A DNA stretch of 64,000 nt, taken from the NCBI RefSeq assembly GCF_007997305.1, contig NZ_VORZ01000003.1:186001-250000 (forward strand), in the 5' to 3' direction. This stretch comes from Psychrobacter frigidicola (GTDB lineage: Bacteria > Pseudomonadota > Gammaproteobacteria > Pseudomonadales > Moraxellaceae). The notes under the pieces were generated by a model. It saw only the letters and a program-made list of their open reading frames with translations, was not told the DNA's origin and made no database searches. The translations under genes were made by a program, and so were the position numbers. Every line of letters starts with the position of its first letter. Position 1 is the first letter of the stretch. Positions 9,465 through 17,930 of this stretch are shown here, one piece after another.

Positions 9465-9923
9465 ATGACCCAGTTAAAGTCTTTACGCATTGACACGCCA
9501 ATAAAGCTATCAAGCTATCTTCGTACGTTGCTATATATTATCTTGTCCAGCGGCCTTATATTGTTGGCATGGCTCGCAAAGCTGTCTTTAGGACACTATG
9601 TATTGATACTGGTTATCACTGCGTCAGTAGTGAGCTACTTAGCATTGTCTCGTCCAATAGTGCTACATTTAAGTCAACCACCTCTTGATCAGCGTATTGA
9701 CCAAAACTGGCAAGTACTAATGCGTACAAATCGCGGCGATGCACTCTGGCAAGCCGATTTGTTTAAGGTACATCGTTATCCTCTATTTATTCATTTCGAG
9801 TTTACAATTATTGAGCCTTACCAGCGTGCTTTAACAGTGACTGTGTTTCGCGACCAAGTTACGGATGAACAATGGCGTGAGCTCAACATTTTAGCCAGCG
9901 TTAGCCCGATAACAGCCACTTGA
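9465..9923 (+). CDS. YgfX (CptA)-like membrane protein
   Basis: 152 residues with two N-terminal membrane segments (about residues 18-38 and 42-62) and a soluble tail ending in TVFRDQVTDEQWRELNIL, which resembles the RDQ...RRL ending of YgfX proteins. In E. coli YgfX is encoded beside sdhE and affects MreB and FtsZ; whether it is really a toxin is disputed. Sequence similarity is weak, so the call leans on membrane topology, the C-terminal motif and position after sdhE. Confidence 0.6.
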   Translation: MTQLKSLRIDTPIKLSSYLRTLLYIILSSGLILLAWLAKLSLGHYVLILVITASVVSYLALSRPIVLHLSQPPLDQRIDQNWQVLMRTNRGDALWQADLFKVHRYPLFIHFEFTIIEPYQRALTVTVFRDQVTDEQWRELNILASVSPITAT

Positions 9924-10156
9924 GCAAGCGACAGTTGCTCATTTATTGTGAATACATATTGGTTAATTATACAGTACCGTTAACATTTTATTATTAGCAC
10001 TTCTTTAACTGATAGGCTAACGAACTTCTACACCCTATAACAAAACACCTATCTAGCGAACGGAAGAGATTTGCTATATTAGCTAAGAATTTGTTTGATA
10101 TTGATTTATAAGAACTTTAACGAGAAACGATTTATTAATAATAAAAGGACGATATT

Positions 10157-10873
10157 ATGAGCTTATTAGGGAATTTAGTATCACAAGTTGCGCGCAGTGC
10201 TATTGATCCAGAAGATCACCAGCGTAATCCTATTAACCAGAAGATTACCCCGCGTCGTACGGGTGGCCTTGGTGATATTTTGGGCGGCGTACTCACTGGC
10301 AGTCGCAATCAACCCCGCGATTATAATCCACAGCAGTATGAGCGCCAGCAGGACAACCACTTCGGTTTAGATGATCTTTTGGGTGGTTTGCTCGGTGGTA
10401 ATAATCAAAGTAACACTCGTGCAAGTTCTGGTGGAATGGGTGATATTTTAGGTAGCGTGTTGGGAAGTCAACGTAGTAGAGGTGGCTTTAGTGGTAAAGG
10501 AATGTTGGTTGCCGCATTGATGCCGATGGTGTTAAGTTGGATTCAGCGTAACGGTGGCCTTAGTGGTGCTTTATCAAAAATAACTGGCATGGGCTATGAG
10601 AATCAAGCACGCTCTTGGATGAGTAATCATGAGTTAAATGATAATCTTGACCCTCATGATATCAATCGCTTATTTGATGAGGAAGAAATTCAGCAAGTAG
10701 CGACGCATACTGGCGCTAATGACATGGAAGTTCGTCAGGGACTGTCTGAGCTGTTACCTGAAGTCATGAATCAGTTAACTCCTCACGGTAACTTAGACAA
10801 CGAAACAGAAGCCAATCAGGAAATTGAGCAGATTATTAGCCAATTATCTAGCCGTCTGCGGGCGTTAAAGTAA
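10157..10873 (+). CDS. YidB-like DUF937 family protein
   Basis: 238 residues. The N-terminal half is Gly/Asn/Gln-rich and low in complexity. The C-terminal half carries the DUF937/YidB signature: NGGLSGALSKI, ARSWMSNHELNDNLDP, then FDEEEIQQVATHTG and LSELLPEVMNQLTPHG. The molecular function of YidB proteins is not established. A ribosome site (AAAGGA) lies about 8 bases before the ATG. The gene stands alone between terminators. Confidence 0.75.
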   Translation: MSLLGNLVSQVARSAIDPEDHQRNPINQKITPRRTGGLGDILGGVLTGSRNQPRDYNPQQYERQQDNHFGLDDLLGGLLGGNNQSNTRASSGGMGDILGSVLGSQRSRGGFSGKGMLVAALMPMVLSWIQRNGGLSGALSKITGMGYENQARSWMSNHELNDNLDPHDINRLFDEEEIQQVATHTGANDMEVRQGLSELLPEVMNQLTPHGNLDNETEANQEIEQIISQLSSRLRALK

Positions 10874-10925
10874 AAATATTGCTTTTAATATAAGCATCAT
10901 AGTTTTGTAAGTTAGAACTATCAGT

Positions 10926-10957
10926 AAAAAAGAGCATGCCTAACGGTGTGCTTTTTT
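10926..10957 (+). terminator. Terminator after the YidB-like gene
   Basis: An A-rich arm and GCATGCC pair with GGTGTGC (two G-T pairs), followed by TTTTTT. Confidence 0.7.
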
Positions 10958-11155
10958 GTGCCTTAAATCCTAATCTAATATGAGCATCGTTGATAGCCTA
11001 ATTTTATTTTAACCCTTAAGTAGACAGGTGAAAAAAATTGAATGTTAAAATAAATTAGTAATAACTATTATATGTGTGACTATATAATTAATTTAATTTT
11101 ACTTCATGGTAGGATGTATTTTATAAATTAAGCATTTTACAAGGAGGTATTACTG

Positions 11156-12613
11156 ATGCCATTTAAGCCTATTCCTGCCGCTATTGCCATTTTAGTTGGT
11201 TTGATAATTTGGTTTATCATTCCAGTACCTACTGGCGTTACGCCCGAGGCGTGGCATATGCTGGCGCTATTTATTGCGACCATCGTTGCTATTATTGGTA
11301 AAGTGCTGCCCATTGGCGCGATTGCTATTATTGCAGTCACGTTAGTAGCGGTCACAGGTGTGACCAACGAAAGTCCACAAGCTGCAATAAGTGATGCCTT
11401 ATCAAGCTATTCAAGTCCCCTAATTTGGCTCATTGGTATCGCTGTGATGATTTCACGGGGCTTGATAAAGACGGGCTTAGGTCGGCGTATTGCTTATTAC
11501 TTTATCTCTATCTTCGGTAAAAAAACTATTGGTGTTGCTTACTCATTGACTGCTGCAGAGCTGATGATTGCACCGATTACGCCTTCTAATACTGCCCGAG
11601 GTGGCGGGATTATTCACCCTATTATGAAATCTATTGCCCAAAGCTTTCATTCTACGCCAGAAGAGGGCACCCAAAAGAAGATTGGCCGTTATTTAGCCAT
11701 GGTTAACTATCACGCCAACCCAATTACATCAGGTATGTTTATTACGGCTACTGCACCGAACCCTTTAGTAGTCGATTTGGTTAATAAGGCTACTGGCAGC
11801 GAGATTCAATTGTCTTGGACGACTTGGGCAGTCGCGATGTTTATTCCTGGGATGCTATGCTTGATATTGATGCCGCTGGTGATTTATCTTATCTATCCTC
11901 CTGAAGTTAAAGTTACTCCTGATGCTAAGAATTTTGCTAAAGATAACTTGGCGGAAATGGGACATGTGAGTCGCCATGAAAAAATAATGCTTGGCGTATT
12001 TGCTTTGATGTTGCTTCTATGGGCAAATATTCCTGAGCTTATCTTTGGTGAGAGTTTTGGCGTTGATGCGACGACGACTGCATTTATTGGTCTGACGACG
12101 CTAATACTAACAGGTGTGCTAACGTGGGAGGATGTGCTCAAGGAGAAATCTGCTTGGGATACAATTATTTGGTTTGGTGCGCTGATTATGATGGCGTCTT
12201 ATCTGAATAAACTGGGCTTAGTTGGTTGGTTCTCAAGTAATATTGAACATATGATTGGCATGACAGGTGTTGGATGGATGGGCGCAGTTGCCATTCTAAC
12301 CTTGGTCTATCTTTATATTCACTATTTTTTTGCTAGCACGACTGCGCATATTACTGCCTTATTTGCCGCCTTTTACGCAGTGGGATTGAGCTTAGGCGCA
12401 CCGCCGATGTTATATGCGCTGATACTCGCGGCAGCCGGTAACATTATGATGACACTAACCCATTATGCGACTGGTACTGCGCCCGTTATCTTTAACTCAG
12501 GGTACGTAACGTTAGGAGAGTGGTGGAGTATTGGGGCGATAATGAGTGTGGTCAATCTAGTGGTGTGGATTGGTGCTGGTTTAATTTGGTGGAAGCTACT
12601 CGGCTACTATTGA
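11156..12613 (+). CDS. DASS (SLC13) family anion symporter, probably di-/tricarboxylate
   Basis: 485 residues, 12 or more hydrophobic segments. The N-terminus FKPIPAAIAILVGLIIWFI and the motifs PITPSNTARGGG and ASTTAHITALFAAFYAVG match the divalent anion:sodium symporter family, close to the 2-oxoglutarate/malate translocator and TtdT/CitT branch. The inner-membrane substrate is probably a C4-C6 carboxylate such as malate, 2-oxoglutarate or tartrate, but it cannot be fixed from sequence. AAGGAGG stands 8 bases before the ATG, an unusually strong ribosome site. No metabolic partner gene is adjacent; it is convergent with recX 18 bp away. Confidence 0.85.
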   Translation: MPFKPIPAAIAILVGLIIWFIIPVPTGVTPEAWHMLALFIATIVAIIGKVLPIGAIAIIAVTLVAVTGVTNESPQAAISDALSSYSSPLIWLIGIAVMISRGLIKTGLGRRIAYYFISIFGKKTIGVAYSLTAAELMIAPITPSNTARGGGIIHPIMKSIAQSFHSTPEEGTQKKIGRYLAMVNYHANPITSGMFITATAPNPLVVDLVNKATGSEIQLSWTTWAVAMFIPGMLCLILMPLVIYLIYPPEVKVTPDAKNFAKDNLAEMGHVSRHEKIMLGVFALMLLLWANIPELIFGESFGVDATTTAFIGLTTLILTGVLTWEDVLKEKSAWDTIIWFGALIMMASYLNKLGLVGWFSSNIEHMIGMTGVGWMGAVAILTLVYLYIHYFFASTTAHITALFAAFYAVGLSLGAPPMLYALILAAAGNIMMTLTHYATGTAPVIFNSGYVTLGEWWSIGAIMSVVNLVVWIGAGLIWWKLLGYY

Positions 12614-12631
12614 TGTGTTGTAAGGTTTGAG

Positions 12632-13708
12632 CTAAAAGCGCTCATCTAAGTTATCTAAAGTATAGTTGAGCGCTTGAAAGCAAATATCCATGTTAAAGCC
12701 GCGATATTGCAAAAACCGCAGTTGCTTTGCTTTGTCTTTTTGTTCAGTGGGGATATTATCGCCATATTTTTTGATGCGTGCGGTGACCGCAAGCTTAAGC
12801 CAATCAACCCCTTCAACTAGACTGTCTTTGCTATCGTCAACGAACTCTCTAAATTCATCAGACTCTGCATTAGCCATGTCAATCAACTCGTCAATATTAT
12901 CAGGCATGGCTACTTTCTTACGATAAAACTCTTGCTTAATATGACCGTGTCCACGACCTTTACGGATGCTTTCCCGAATGAGCATCAAAGTCGTACGATA
13001 ATCACTTTGATAGCCTTTTTCTTCGAACTCCTCCAGTAGCGCATCAATCTTTTCCGGACCTTGTTCTTTATCAAGCAATTTCTGCTTCAATTCAGCCTTG
13101 CCATATTCACGCCGTGATAAGTAATAAAAAGCCAACCAACGCAGACGGCTTTCGGCTTTGATAGCGTCCGTTTCCGCTTGCCGCTGTTCGGGAGTACGCA
13201 GGTAAGCTTTGAGCGCTGATGGTAGATTATCGGCTTCCTCATTTGCCATATCATATTCTGAATGAGCCTCTATATTTATCGCGTTATCAGTAACGTCTGA
13301 ATCATTATCCTCGCCATGAATTTCGCGTTTTACCTCCGCAAGCATCTCTTGAATACTTTGCGGTGCAGGCACTTTATAGATAGGTGCATCATTGGATTCA
13401 GCGATAAAATTTGCAGCAGGATGAAAGCGTTTTTGTCTTTTTTTTGTTTTGGTTTTAGGGGTTTTAGATGAGGAATGAGTACTAGTAGTAGAGTCAAAAG
13501 TAGTGAAATCATTAATATTATCGGCGTCAGAAGAGCTGTACCGTTTAGAATTTGGGTATTCTACCCTTGAGTCAGTAGAGAGTTTATCTGAGTTATTATC
13601 TGCTATAAAAGTCTTTTGCCTTTCATAGCTTTTTTCTTTAGGTGCAGACGAGCTAGCCGAGTCAGAATCTGACTCGGCTAGTATTTCGGCTAACGTTTTA
13701 ATCTTCAT
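12632..13708 (-). CDS. recX: Regulatory protein RecX with long N-terminal extension
   Basis: RecX caps or disassembles RecA filaments. The last ~165 residues carry the RecX three-helix repeats: WLAFYYLSRREYGKAELKQKL, then IDALLEEFEEKGYQSD, and the closing FLQYRGFNMDICFQALN. From the ATG at 13708 the protein has 358 residues, about twice the E. coli RecX length. The extra ~185 N-terminal residues are Ser/Asp/Lys-rich and look disordered. It lies 36 bp downstream of recA on the same strand, the usual recA-recX operon. Confidence 0.92.
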   Translation of the reverse strand: MKIKTLAEILAESDSDSASSSAPKEKSYERQKTFIADNNSDKLSTDSRVEYPNSKRYSSSDADNINDFTTFDSTTSTHSSSKTPKTKTKKRQKRFHPAANFIAESNDAPIYKVPAPQSIQEMLAEVKREIHGEDNDSDVTDNAINIEAHSEYDMANEEADNLPSALKAYLRTPEQRQAETDAIKAESRLRWLAFYYLSRREYGKAELKQKLLDKEQGPEKIDALLEEFEEKGYQSDYRTTLMLIRESIRKGRGHGHIKQEFYRKKVAMPDNIDELIDMANAESDEFREFVDDSKDSLVEGVDWLKLAVTARIKKYGDNIPTEQKDKAKQLRFLQYRGFNMDICFQALNYTLDNLDERF

Positions 13709-13743
13709 AATTATCAATCAATAATTAGTAAGTGACTATTTGG

Positions 13744-14802
13744 CTATTGTACCGGTTCTGCTTCTAATTCTTCTTTAAGTTCAGCAGTATCTGGTACTTT
13801 ACTATCATCGGTTACACCAAGTTTTTCGGCACGGATTTTAGCTTCAATTTCCTCTGCAATCGCAGGATTCTCTTTTAAGAATATGACCGAGTTGGCTTTA
13901 CCTTGACCAATTTTTTCATCGCCATAGCTATACCAAGATCCTGCTTTACCAACAGCACCAATCTCAACACCTAAATCAATGACTTCGGCTAAGTGGTTGG
14001 TACCTTCACCATACGTGATTTCAAATTCAGCCTGACGAAACGGCGGTGCCATTTTATTTTTAATGACTTTGACACGGGTTTGGTTACCAATAATTTCATC
14101 ACCATTTTTCACTGCGCCAATACGGCGAATATCCATACGTACTGAAGCATAGAATTTCAGCGCATTACCACCAGTTGTGGTCTCTGGGCTACCAAACATG
14201 ACACCGATTTTCATACGGATTTGGTTAATAAACACCACCATACAATTCGAGCGTTTGGCATTACCGGTAATTTTACGCAAAGCTTGGCTCATCAAACGGG
14301 CTTGCAGACCCATATGTGAGTCGCCCATCTCCCCTTCAATTTCAGCACGCGGCGTCAAAGCGGCAACTGAGTCAATGACAATCATATCGACTGCGCCTGA
14401 GCGTACCAACATATCAGTGATCTCAAGGGCTTGCTCACCGTTATCAGGTTGTGAGATTAATAAATCATTGGTATTTACCCCAAGCTTACGCGCATAGACT
14501 GGATCTAACGCATGCTCAGCATCAATAAAAGCACAAGTGCCACCTTGTTTTTGACACTGTGCGATGGCTTGTAGTGTCATAGTCGTTTTACCAGAGCTTT
14601 CAGGACCGTAAATCTCAACGATACGACCTTTAGGTAGACCACCAATCCCAAGTGCAATGTCTAAGCCTAATGAGCCGGTTGAGACCACATCGACGTCAAG
14701 CGCTGCTGAACTATCACCTAAATGCATAATCGTGTTTTTGCCGAACTGCTTTTCAATTTGACCTAAGGCCGCTTTGAGTGCTTTGGCTTTGTTGTCGTCC
14801 AT
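13744..14802 (-). CDS. recA: Recombinase A
   Basis: DNA-dependent ATPase for homologous strand exchange and, where a LexA- or UmuD-type repressor exists, its co-protease. 352 residues, family length. Walker A GPESSGKT is at residues 66-73; the MAW motif and L1/L2 loops ([35 protein letters not shown]) are intact; the tail is acidic as usual. recX follows. I saw no canonical CTGT-N8-ACAG box upstream. Confidence 0.99.
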   Translation of the reverse strand: MDDNKAKALKAALGQIEKQFGKNTIMHLGDSSAALDVDVVSTGSLGLDIALGIGGLPKGRIVEIYGPESSGKTTMTLQAIAQCQKQGGTCAFIDAEHALDPVYARKLGVNTNDLLISQPDNGEQALEITDMLVRSGAVDMIVIDSVAALTPRAEIEGEMGDSHMGLQARLMSQALRKITGNAKRSNCMVVFINQIRMKIGVMFGSPETTTGGNALKFYASVRMDIRRIGAVKNGDEIIGNQTRVKVIKNKMAPPFRQAEFEITYGEGTNHLAEVIDLGVEIGAVGKAGSWYSYGDEKIGQGKANSVIFLKENPAIAEEIEAKIRAEKLGVTDDSKVPDTAELKEELEAEPVQ

Positions 14803-15467
14803 AATGGAATACCTTGTCGTTAATGAATAATGTGAGAAAGTGAATCGAAAGAGATGTTTTTATTGAGTAGTGCTATTATTTAATTTGGCGGTATTTTAAA
14901 TCGCGGTATAAAACCAGTAATTAGAGAGTTATAAAGTGAGTCATTGAGAGAATGTTTTAATAAACAATATCGAGACGTCACTTTACTATACAGTAGCAAG
15001 GAACAATAATAAAAGTGAAAAAAAGTTTAGATTTATAAGGTGTTTTTTTACTCTCCAAACGTTGACTCTCTACTTCATCCTTTGCTTTGTTAGGGTCATT
15101 ATACCAAAGACTAAGGTTTATAGCATGGGAGATGGCACGTCATGCGACAGTGAATGTCGCCTATAATTATTATAAAAGTATAAAACATTACTATGATTTG
15201 CTAGAAAAAATCGCTTTTACTACAGTAAGCTTGAATTGTCTTTGATTGAGAAAGTTATAGATTTTCTACTGTCTACAAGGTTGTTAAAACAACAATCTGT
15301 GAAACATTAAGTTTAATAGAATCTATTTTCAAATAAATAGGAAATAAATACACTTTATTTTTTAGCTCTTAAGCTATTGATTTATTTGAATAAATTAATT
15401 GTATGAAAAGTAACCAATTTTACTTAACCCTTTAACCTATCAAGGAAAATAGCTGTCAAGCGACTGG

Positions 15468-15488
15468 TTATCCACAGGGTTATCCACA
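15468..15488 (+). promoter_or_regulatory. Two consensus DnaA boxes in tandem
   Basis: TTATCCACA occurs at 15468-15476 and again at 15480-15488 in the same orientation, 12 bases apart. Both match the high-affinity consensus TTATNCACA perfectly. The AT-rich block 15280-15440 lies just upstream. This is the arrangement expected of a DnaA-binding element. Confidence 0.7.
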
Positions 15489-15545
15489 GCTTATGTGGAG
15501 AACTCATGTATCCCTTATGTTACCAATGGTTGGGACAATACTGAA

Positions 15546-15554
15546 AGTGGATAA
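15546..15554 (-). promoter_or_regulatory. Third, near-consensus DnaA box
   Basis: AGTGGATAA is the complement of TTATCCACT, 8 of 9 matches to the DnaA-box consensus, in opposite orientation to the tandem pair 58 bases away. Confidence 0.5.
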
Positions 15555-15741
15555 CCTCTTATCAAGTGCCTATTTTATTGGTGTTGATGCAAGGAGAAAC
15601 CTAATAGACAAAAGGTTTGACATAGGTTTCACACCGCATATCATTGTCCACCGTTCTAATAGGATAGTCCTTGATGTACATAACGGACTCTCATAATGAA
15701 CTATACAGATAAAGGTGCGTGCCTATAAGAGATGGTGCTTA

Positions 15742-15769
15742 TAAAAAAGCAGCTATCAAATTAGCCGCT
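15742..15769 (-). terminator. Terminator after trmB
   Basis: On the minus strand AGCGGCT pairs with AGCTGCT (one G-T pair), followed by TTTTTTAT. Confidence 0.65.
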
Positions 15770-15804
15770 AAATATAAAAGAGATAACTAATTAAAATACA
15801 AACC

Positions 15805-16671
15805 CTAGTCTTTGGTATAAATCAGATCCCATACGCCATGACCGCGCTCTAAGCCTCGACGCTCAAATTTAGTCATCGGACGAAAGTCAGGTCGGGGAGT
15901 AAAGTTGCCATTGCCGGCTTGATTGCTGAGCCCGGCAATGTTATCTAACACGTCGACCATCCAAAATGCATAATGCTCCCAATCGGTTGCGGTATGAAAC
16001 CAACCGCCACGCTTTAAGCTACGAGTAAGAATAGCCATACGTTCCGGACTCACAAAGCGGCGTTTATAGTGGCGCTTTTTTTGCCAAGGGTCAGGGAAAT
16101 AAAGTTGGATGCGATCGATATGATTTTCTGGCAATTGCTTGAGCAATTGAATGGCATCACCGTTGATAATTTTAACGTTGGTCAAGTTTTGTGTGCCTGC
16201 CATATAAGCACATTTACCGATGCCTGGCTCATGCACCTCAATACCGACAAAATTCCGTGTAGGTTCAGCCGCAGCCATCTCAATAAACGAGTCACCCAAA
16301 CCAAAACCGATTTCAAGGGTAAGCGGTGCTTCGCTGCCGTTCGAGGTATCCGTAAATAATATCCGCAAATCATGAATGTCATTAAGATTGCCATCACCGC
16401 AGCTATTGTTAACCAGATATTCAGCAAACTCTGGATCGGTCAGTGCTTGCTCGGCATTTTTATTCATATGTGTGCGGCGTTTCATAAAGGTATTAACGAT
16501 GCGTATATGTTTGCTAGGATCAGCTTCCGTACTCATTTTATCGGTTTCAATATCGCTAGTATTGAGCGGGCTAAGACTTTGTTTGATAGTATTAGTATTA
16601 TCGTCTTTGGATGACACGTCGAGTTTGGTATCGATATCTGTTTGAGTGTCTTGACTGGTAAGGTTATTCAT
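15805..16671 (-). CDS. trmB: tRNA (guanine-N7-)-methyltransferase
   Basis: SAM-dependent enzyme forming m7G46 in tRNA. The motifs [15 protein letters not shown] and [19 protein letters not shown] are diagnostic. The frame opens at 16785, but the first residues are unlike the family; ATGs at 16686 and 16671 are the likely starts and I list 16671 (288 residues). A Ser/Thr/Asp-rich, presumably disordered N-terminal segment of about 60 residues precedes the catalytic domain. No clear ribosome site decides between the starts. Confidence 0.93.
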   Translation of the reverse strand: MNNLTSQDTQTDIDTKLDVSSKDDNTNTIKQSLSPLNTSDIETDKMSTEADPSKHIRIVNTFMKRRTHMNKNAEQALTDPEFAEYLVNNSCGDGNLNDIHDLRILFTDTSNGSEAPLTLEIGFGLGDSFIEMAAAEPTRNFVGIEVHEPGIGKCAYMAGTQNLTNVKIINGDAIQLLKQLPENHIDRIQLYFPDPWQKKRHYKRRFVSPERMAILTRSLKRGGWFHTATDWEHYAFWMVDVLDNIAGLSNQAGNGNFTPRPDFRPMTKFERRGLERGHGVWDLIYTKD

Positions 16672-16895
16672 AGAGTGACTGTTCATAAAGTGACTAGGGC
16701 TTAATAAAGTTAGGGATATGAGCCTATTATAGGCGAAATAATTTATCGTGTGAACGTCTATCATACTTTCGTTTATTTGCAACATTCCGGGTTGGTTTGA
16801 TAGTCATCATATACATATGTCTTGGCATTATCATATAATATAATGAGAGTTATAGGGGTTATACCTTTTTTTATTAGCCAACCGAGGCTACTGAT

Positions 16896-17825
16896 ATGTT
16901 ATTTATCGAGACGGACTCGCCGCCACCGTTTTATCAAGAAAAACTAACGGCTGCAAAGCGCAAGCAGCTGGATCAATGGTTTGTTGGACATCGTACGCAA
17001 AGCTATTATTTGAAGCGTTTTGAGCAATTCGATCAGCAAGGCTATTTATCACCGAAATGGCATTGGGCAGCATTTTTTATTACCTTTCCGTGGCTGCTAT
17101 ATCGTAAGCGTTATATGGATGCGATTGTTTATAGCGTTGCTGGTTGGTCATTTATTCAGCTCAATGTCGCTCTCGTACTAGTGTTTGTTGAGTTCGCGGC
17201 GATGTCACATATTCCAGATGCTTATCAGATGGCAACGCGAGTCGGTATTGCGGCGATTATTTGGCTGTTCTGGTCGTTTATGGTGGCACGCTGGACAGAT
17301 GCCTATTATTACCGTATGGCTCGGCGTGAAATTGCGGATGCTATAGAGGACAACCCGCGTGATGACGCGGCACAAAAATCTCATCTACAGCGTGAAGGTG
17401 GGGTTAGTTCATATGGATTAGGATTAGGTTTTGGATTTTTTGCTTTTGCGCTCATGGTCATTAACGTTCAGTTTTTACCCATTGTCGCTAAGCCAAAAGA
17501 GAATGAAGTCTTATTTAATACTTATGACATCGCCAAAACCACGCAAAACAAAGTAGCGCTAGTCTATCAGCAGACAGGAAAGTGTCCTGTTGATTTACCA
17601 CTAAATATTAATGAGCAGCAGGTGCGTATCCAAATTGCTACCCAAGCAGCTGGCGCGCCTAAAACAGACTGTGCGGTCTTGGCGACTATCCAAAACGTTA
17701 AATTTCCAATCCGCTACCTGAATGATCAAACCTTAATGTTTTATCATAATGTTGATGATAATAGCTGGCGTTGTACAAGCTCGCTTAATGAAAAACAAGT
17801 GCCGACATATTGCGTTGAGGATTAA
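16896..17825 (+). CDS. DUF2628-type membrane protein
   Basis: 309 residues. The pattern SPKWHWAAFFITFPWLLYRKRYMDAIV matches the DUF2628 signature, a tryptophan-rich stretch before paired membrane segments. Three or four hydrophobic segments lie at about residues 55-105, 115-135 and 170-195, followed by a periplasmic-looking C-terminal domain with three cysteines. The C-terminal half (NKVALVYQQTGKCPVDLP onward) looks pilin-like in secondary structure, but I would not assign it. Function unknown. GAGG lies upstream of the ATG. Confidence 0.6.
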   Translation: MLFIETDSPPPFYQEKLTAAKRKQLDQWFVGHRTQSYYLKRFEQFDQQGYLSPKWHWAAFFITFPWLLYRKRYMDAIVYSVAGWSFIQLNVALVLVFVEFAAMSHIPDAYQMATRVGIAAIIWLFWSFMVARWTDAYYYRMARREIADAIEDNPRDDAAQKSHLQREGGVSSYGLGLGFGFFAFALMVINVQFLPIVAKPKENEVLFNTYDIAKTTQNKVALVYQQTGKCPVDLPLNINEQQVRIQIATQAAGAPKTDCAVLATIQNVKFPIRYLNDQTLMFYHNVDDNSWRCTSSLNEKQVPTYCVED

Positions 17826-17842
17826 GAGGCGTTGTGTATCAA

Positions 17843-17887
17843 ATAAGGCTAAATACTCATAGTTAGAAAATAAGTATTTAACCTTAT
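17843..17887. repeat. Inverted repeat between convergent genes, possible terminator
   Basis: Arms of 14 bases (17843-17856 and 17874-17887) pair with one mismatch. The right arm overlaps a 14-base direct repeat, TTAACCTTATAAGA, at 17878-17891 and 17894-17907. There is no clear T run. Confidence 0.45.
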
Positions 17888-17930
17888 AAGAACTTAACCT
17901 TATAAGAGTTTTAAAGTTATTTAAGTAAGA

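Larger units (their letters stand above)
14803..15804. other. One-kilobase gene-free region between recA and trmB
   Basis: No credible gene is seen. The left part must contain the recA promoter. About 15280-15440 is very AT-rich, and 15468-15554 holds DnaA-box sequences (listed separately). A 67-codon frame at 15493-15696 has no ribosome site and no recognisable product and is not accepted. A terminator for trmB lies at 15742-15769. Confidence 0.6.

Noticed and set aside
14803..15010. Possible LexA box upstream of recA (CTGT half site near 14990)
   Set aside because: Only one half of CTGT-N8-ACAG is present, and LexA is absent from the related genus Acinetobacter.
15493..15696. 67-codon plus-strand frame in the recA-trmB gap
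   Set aside because: It lacks a ribosome site, overlaps the DnaA-box cluster, and its translation resembles no family; better explained as chance.
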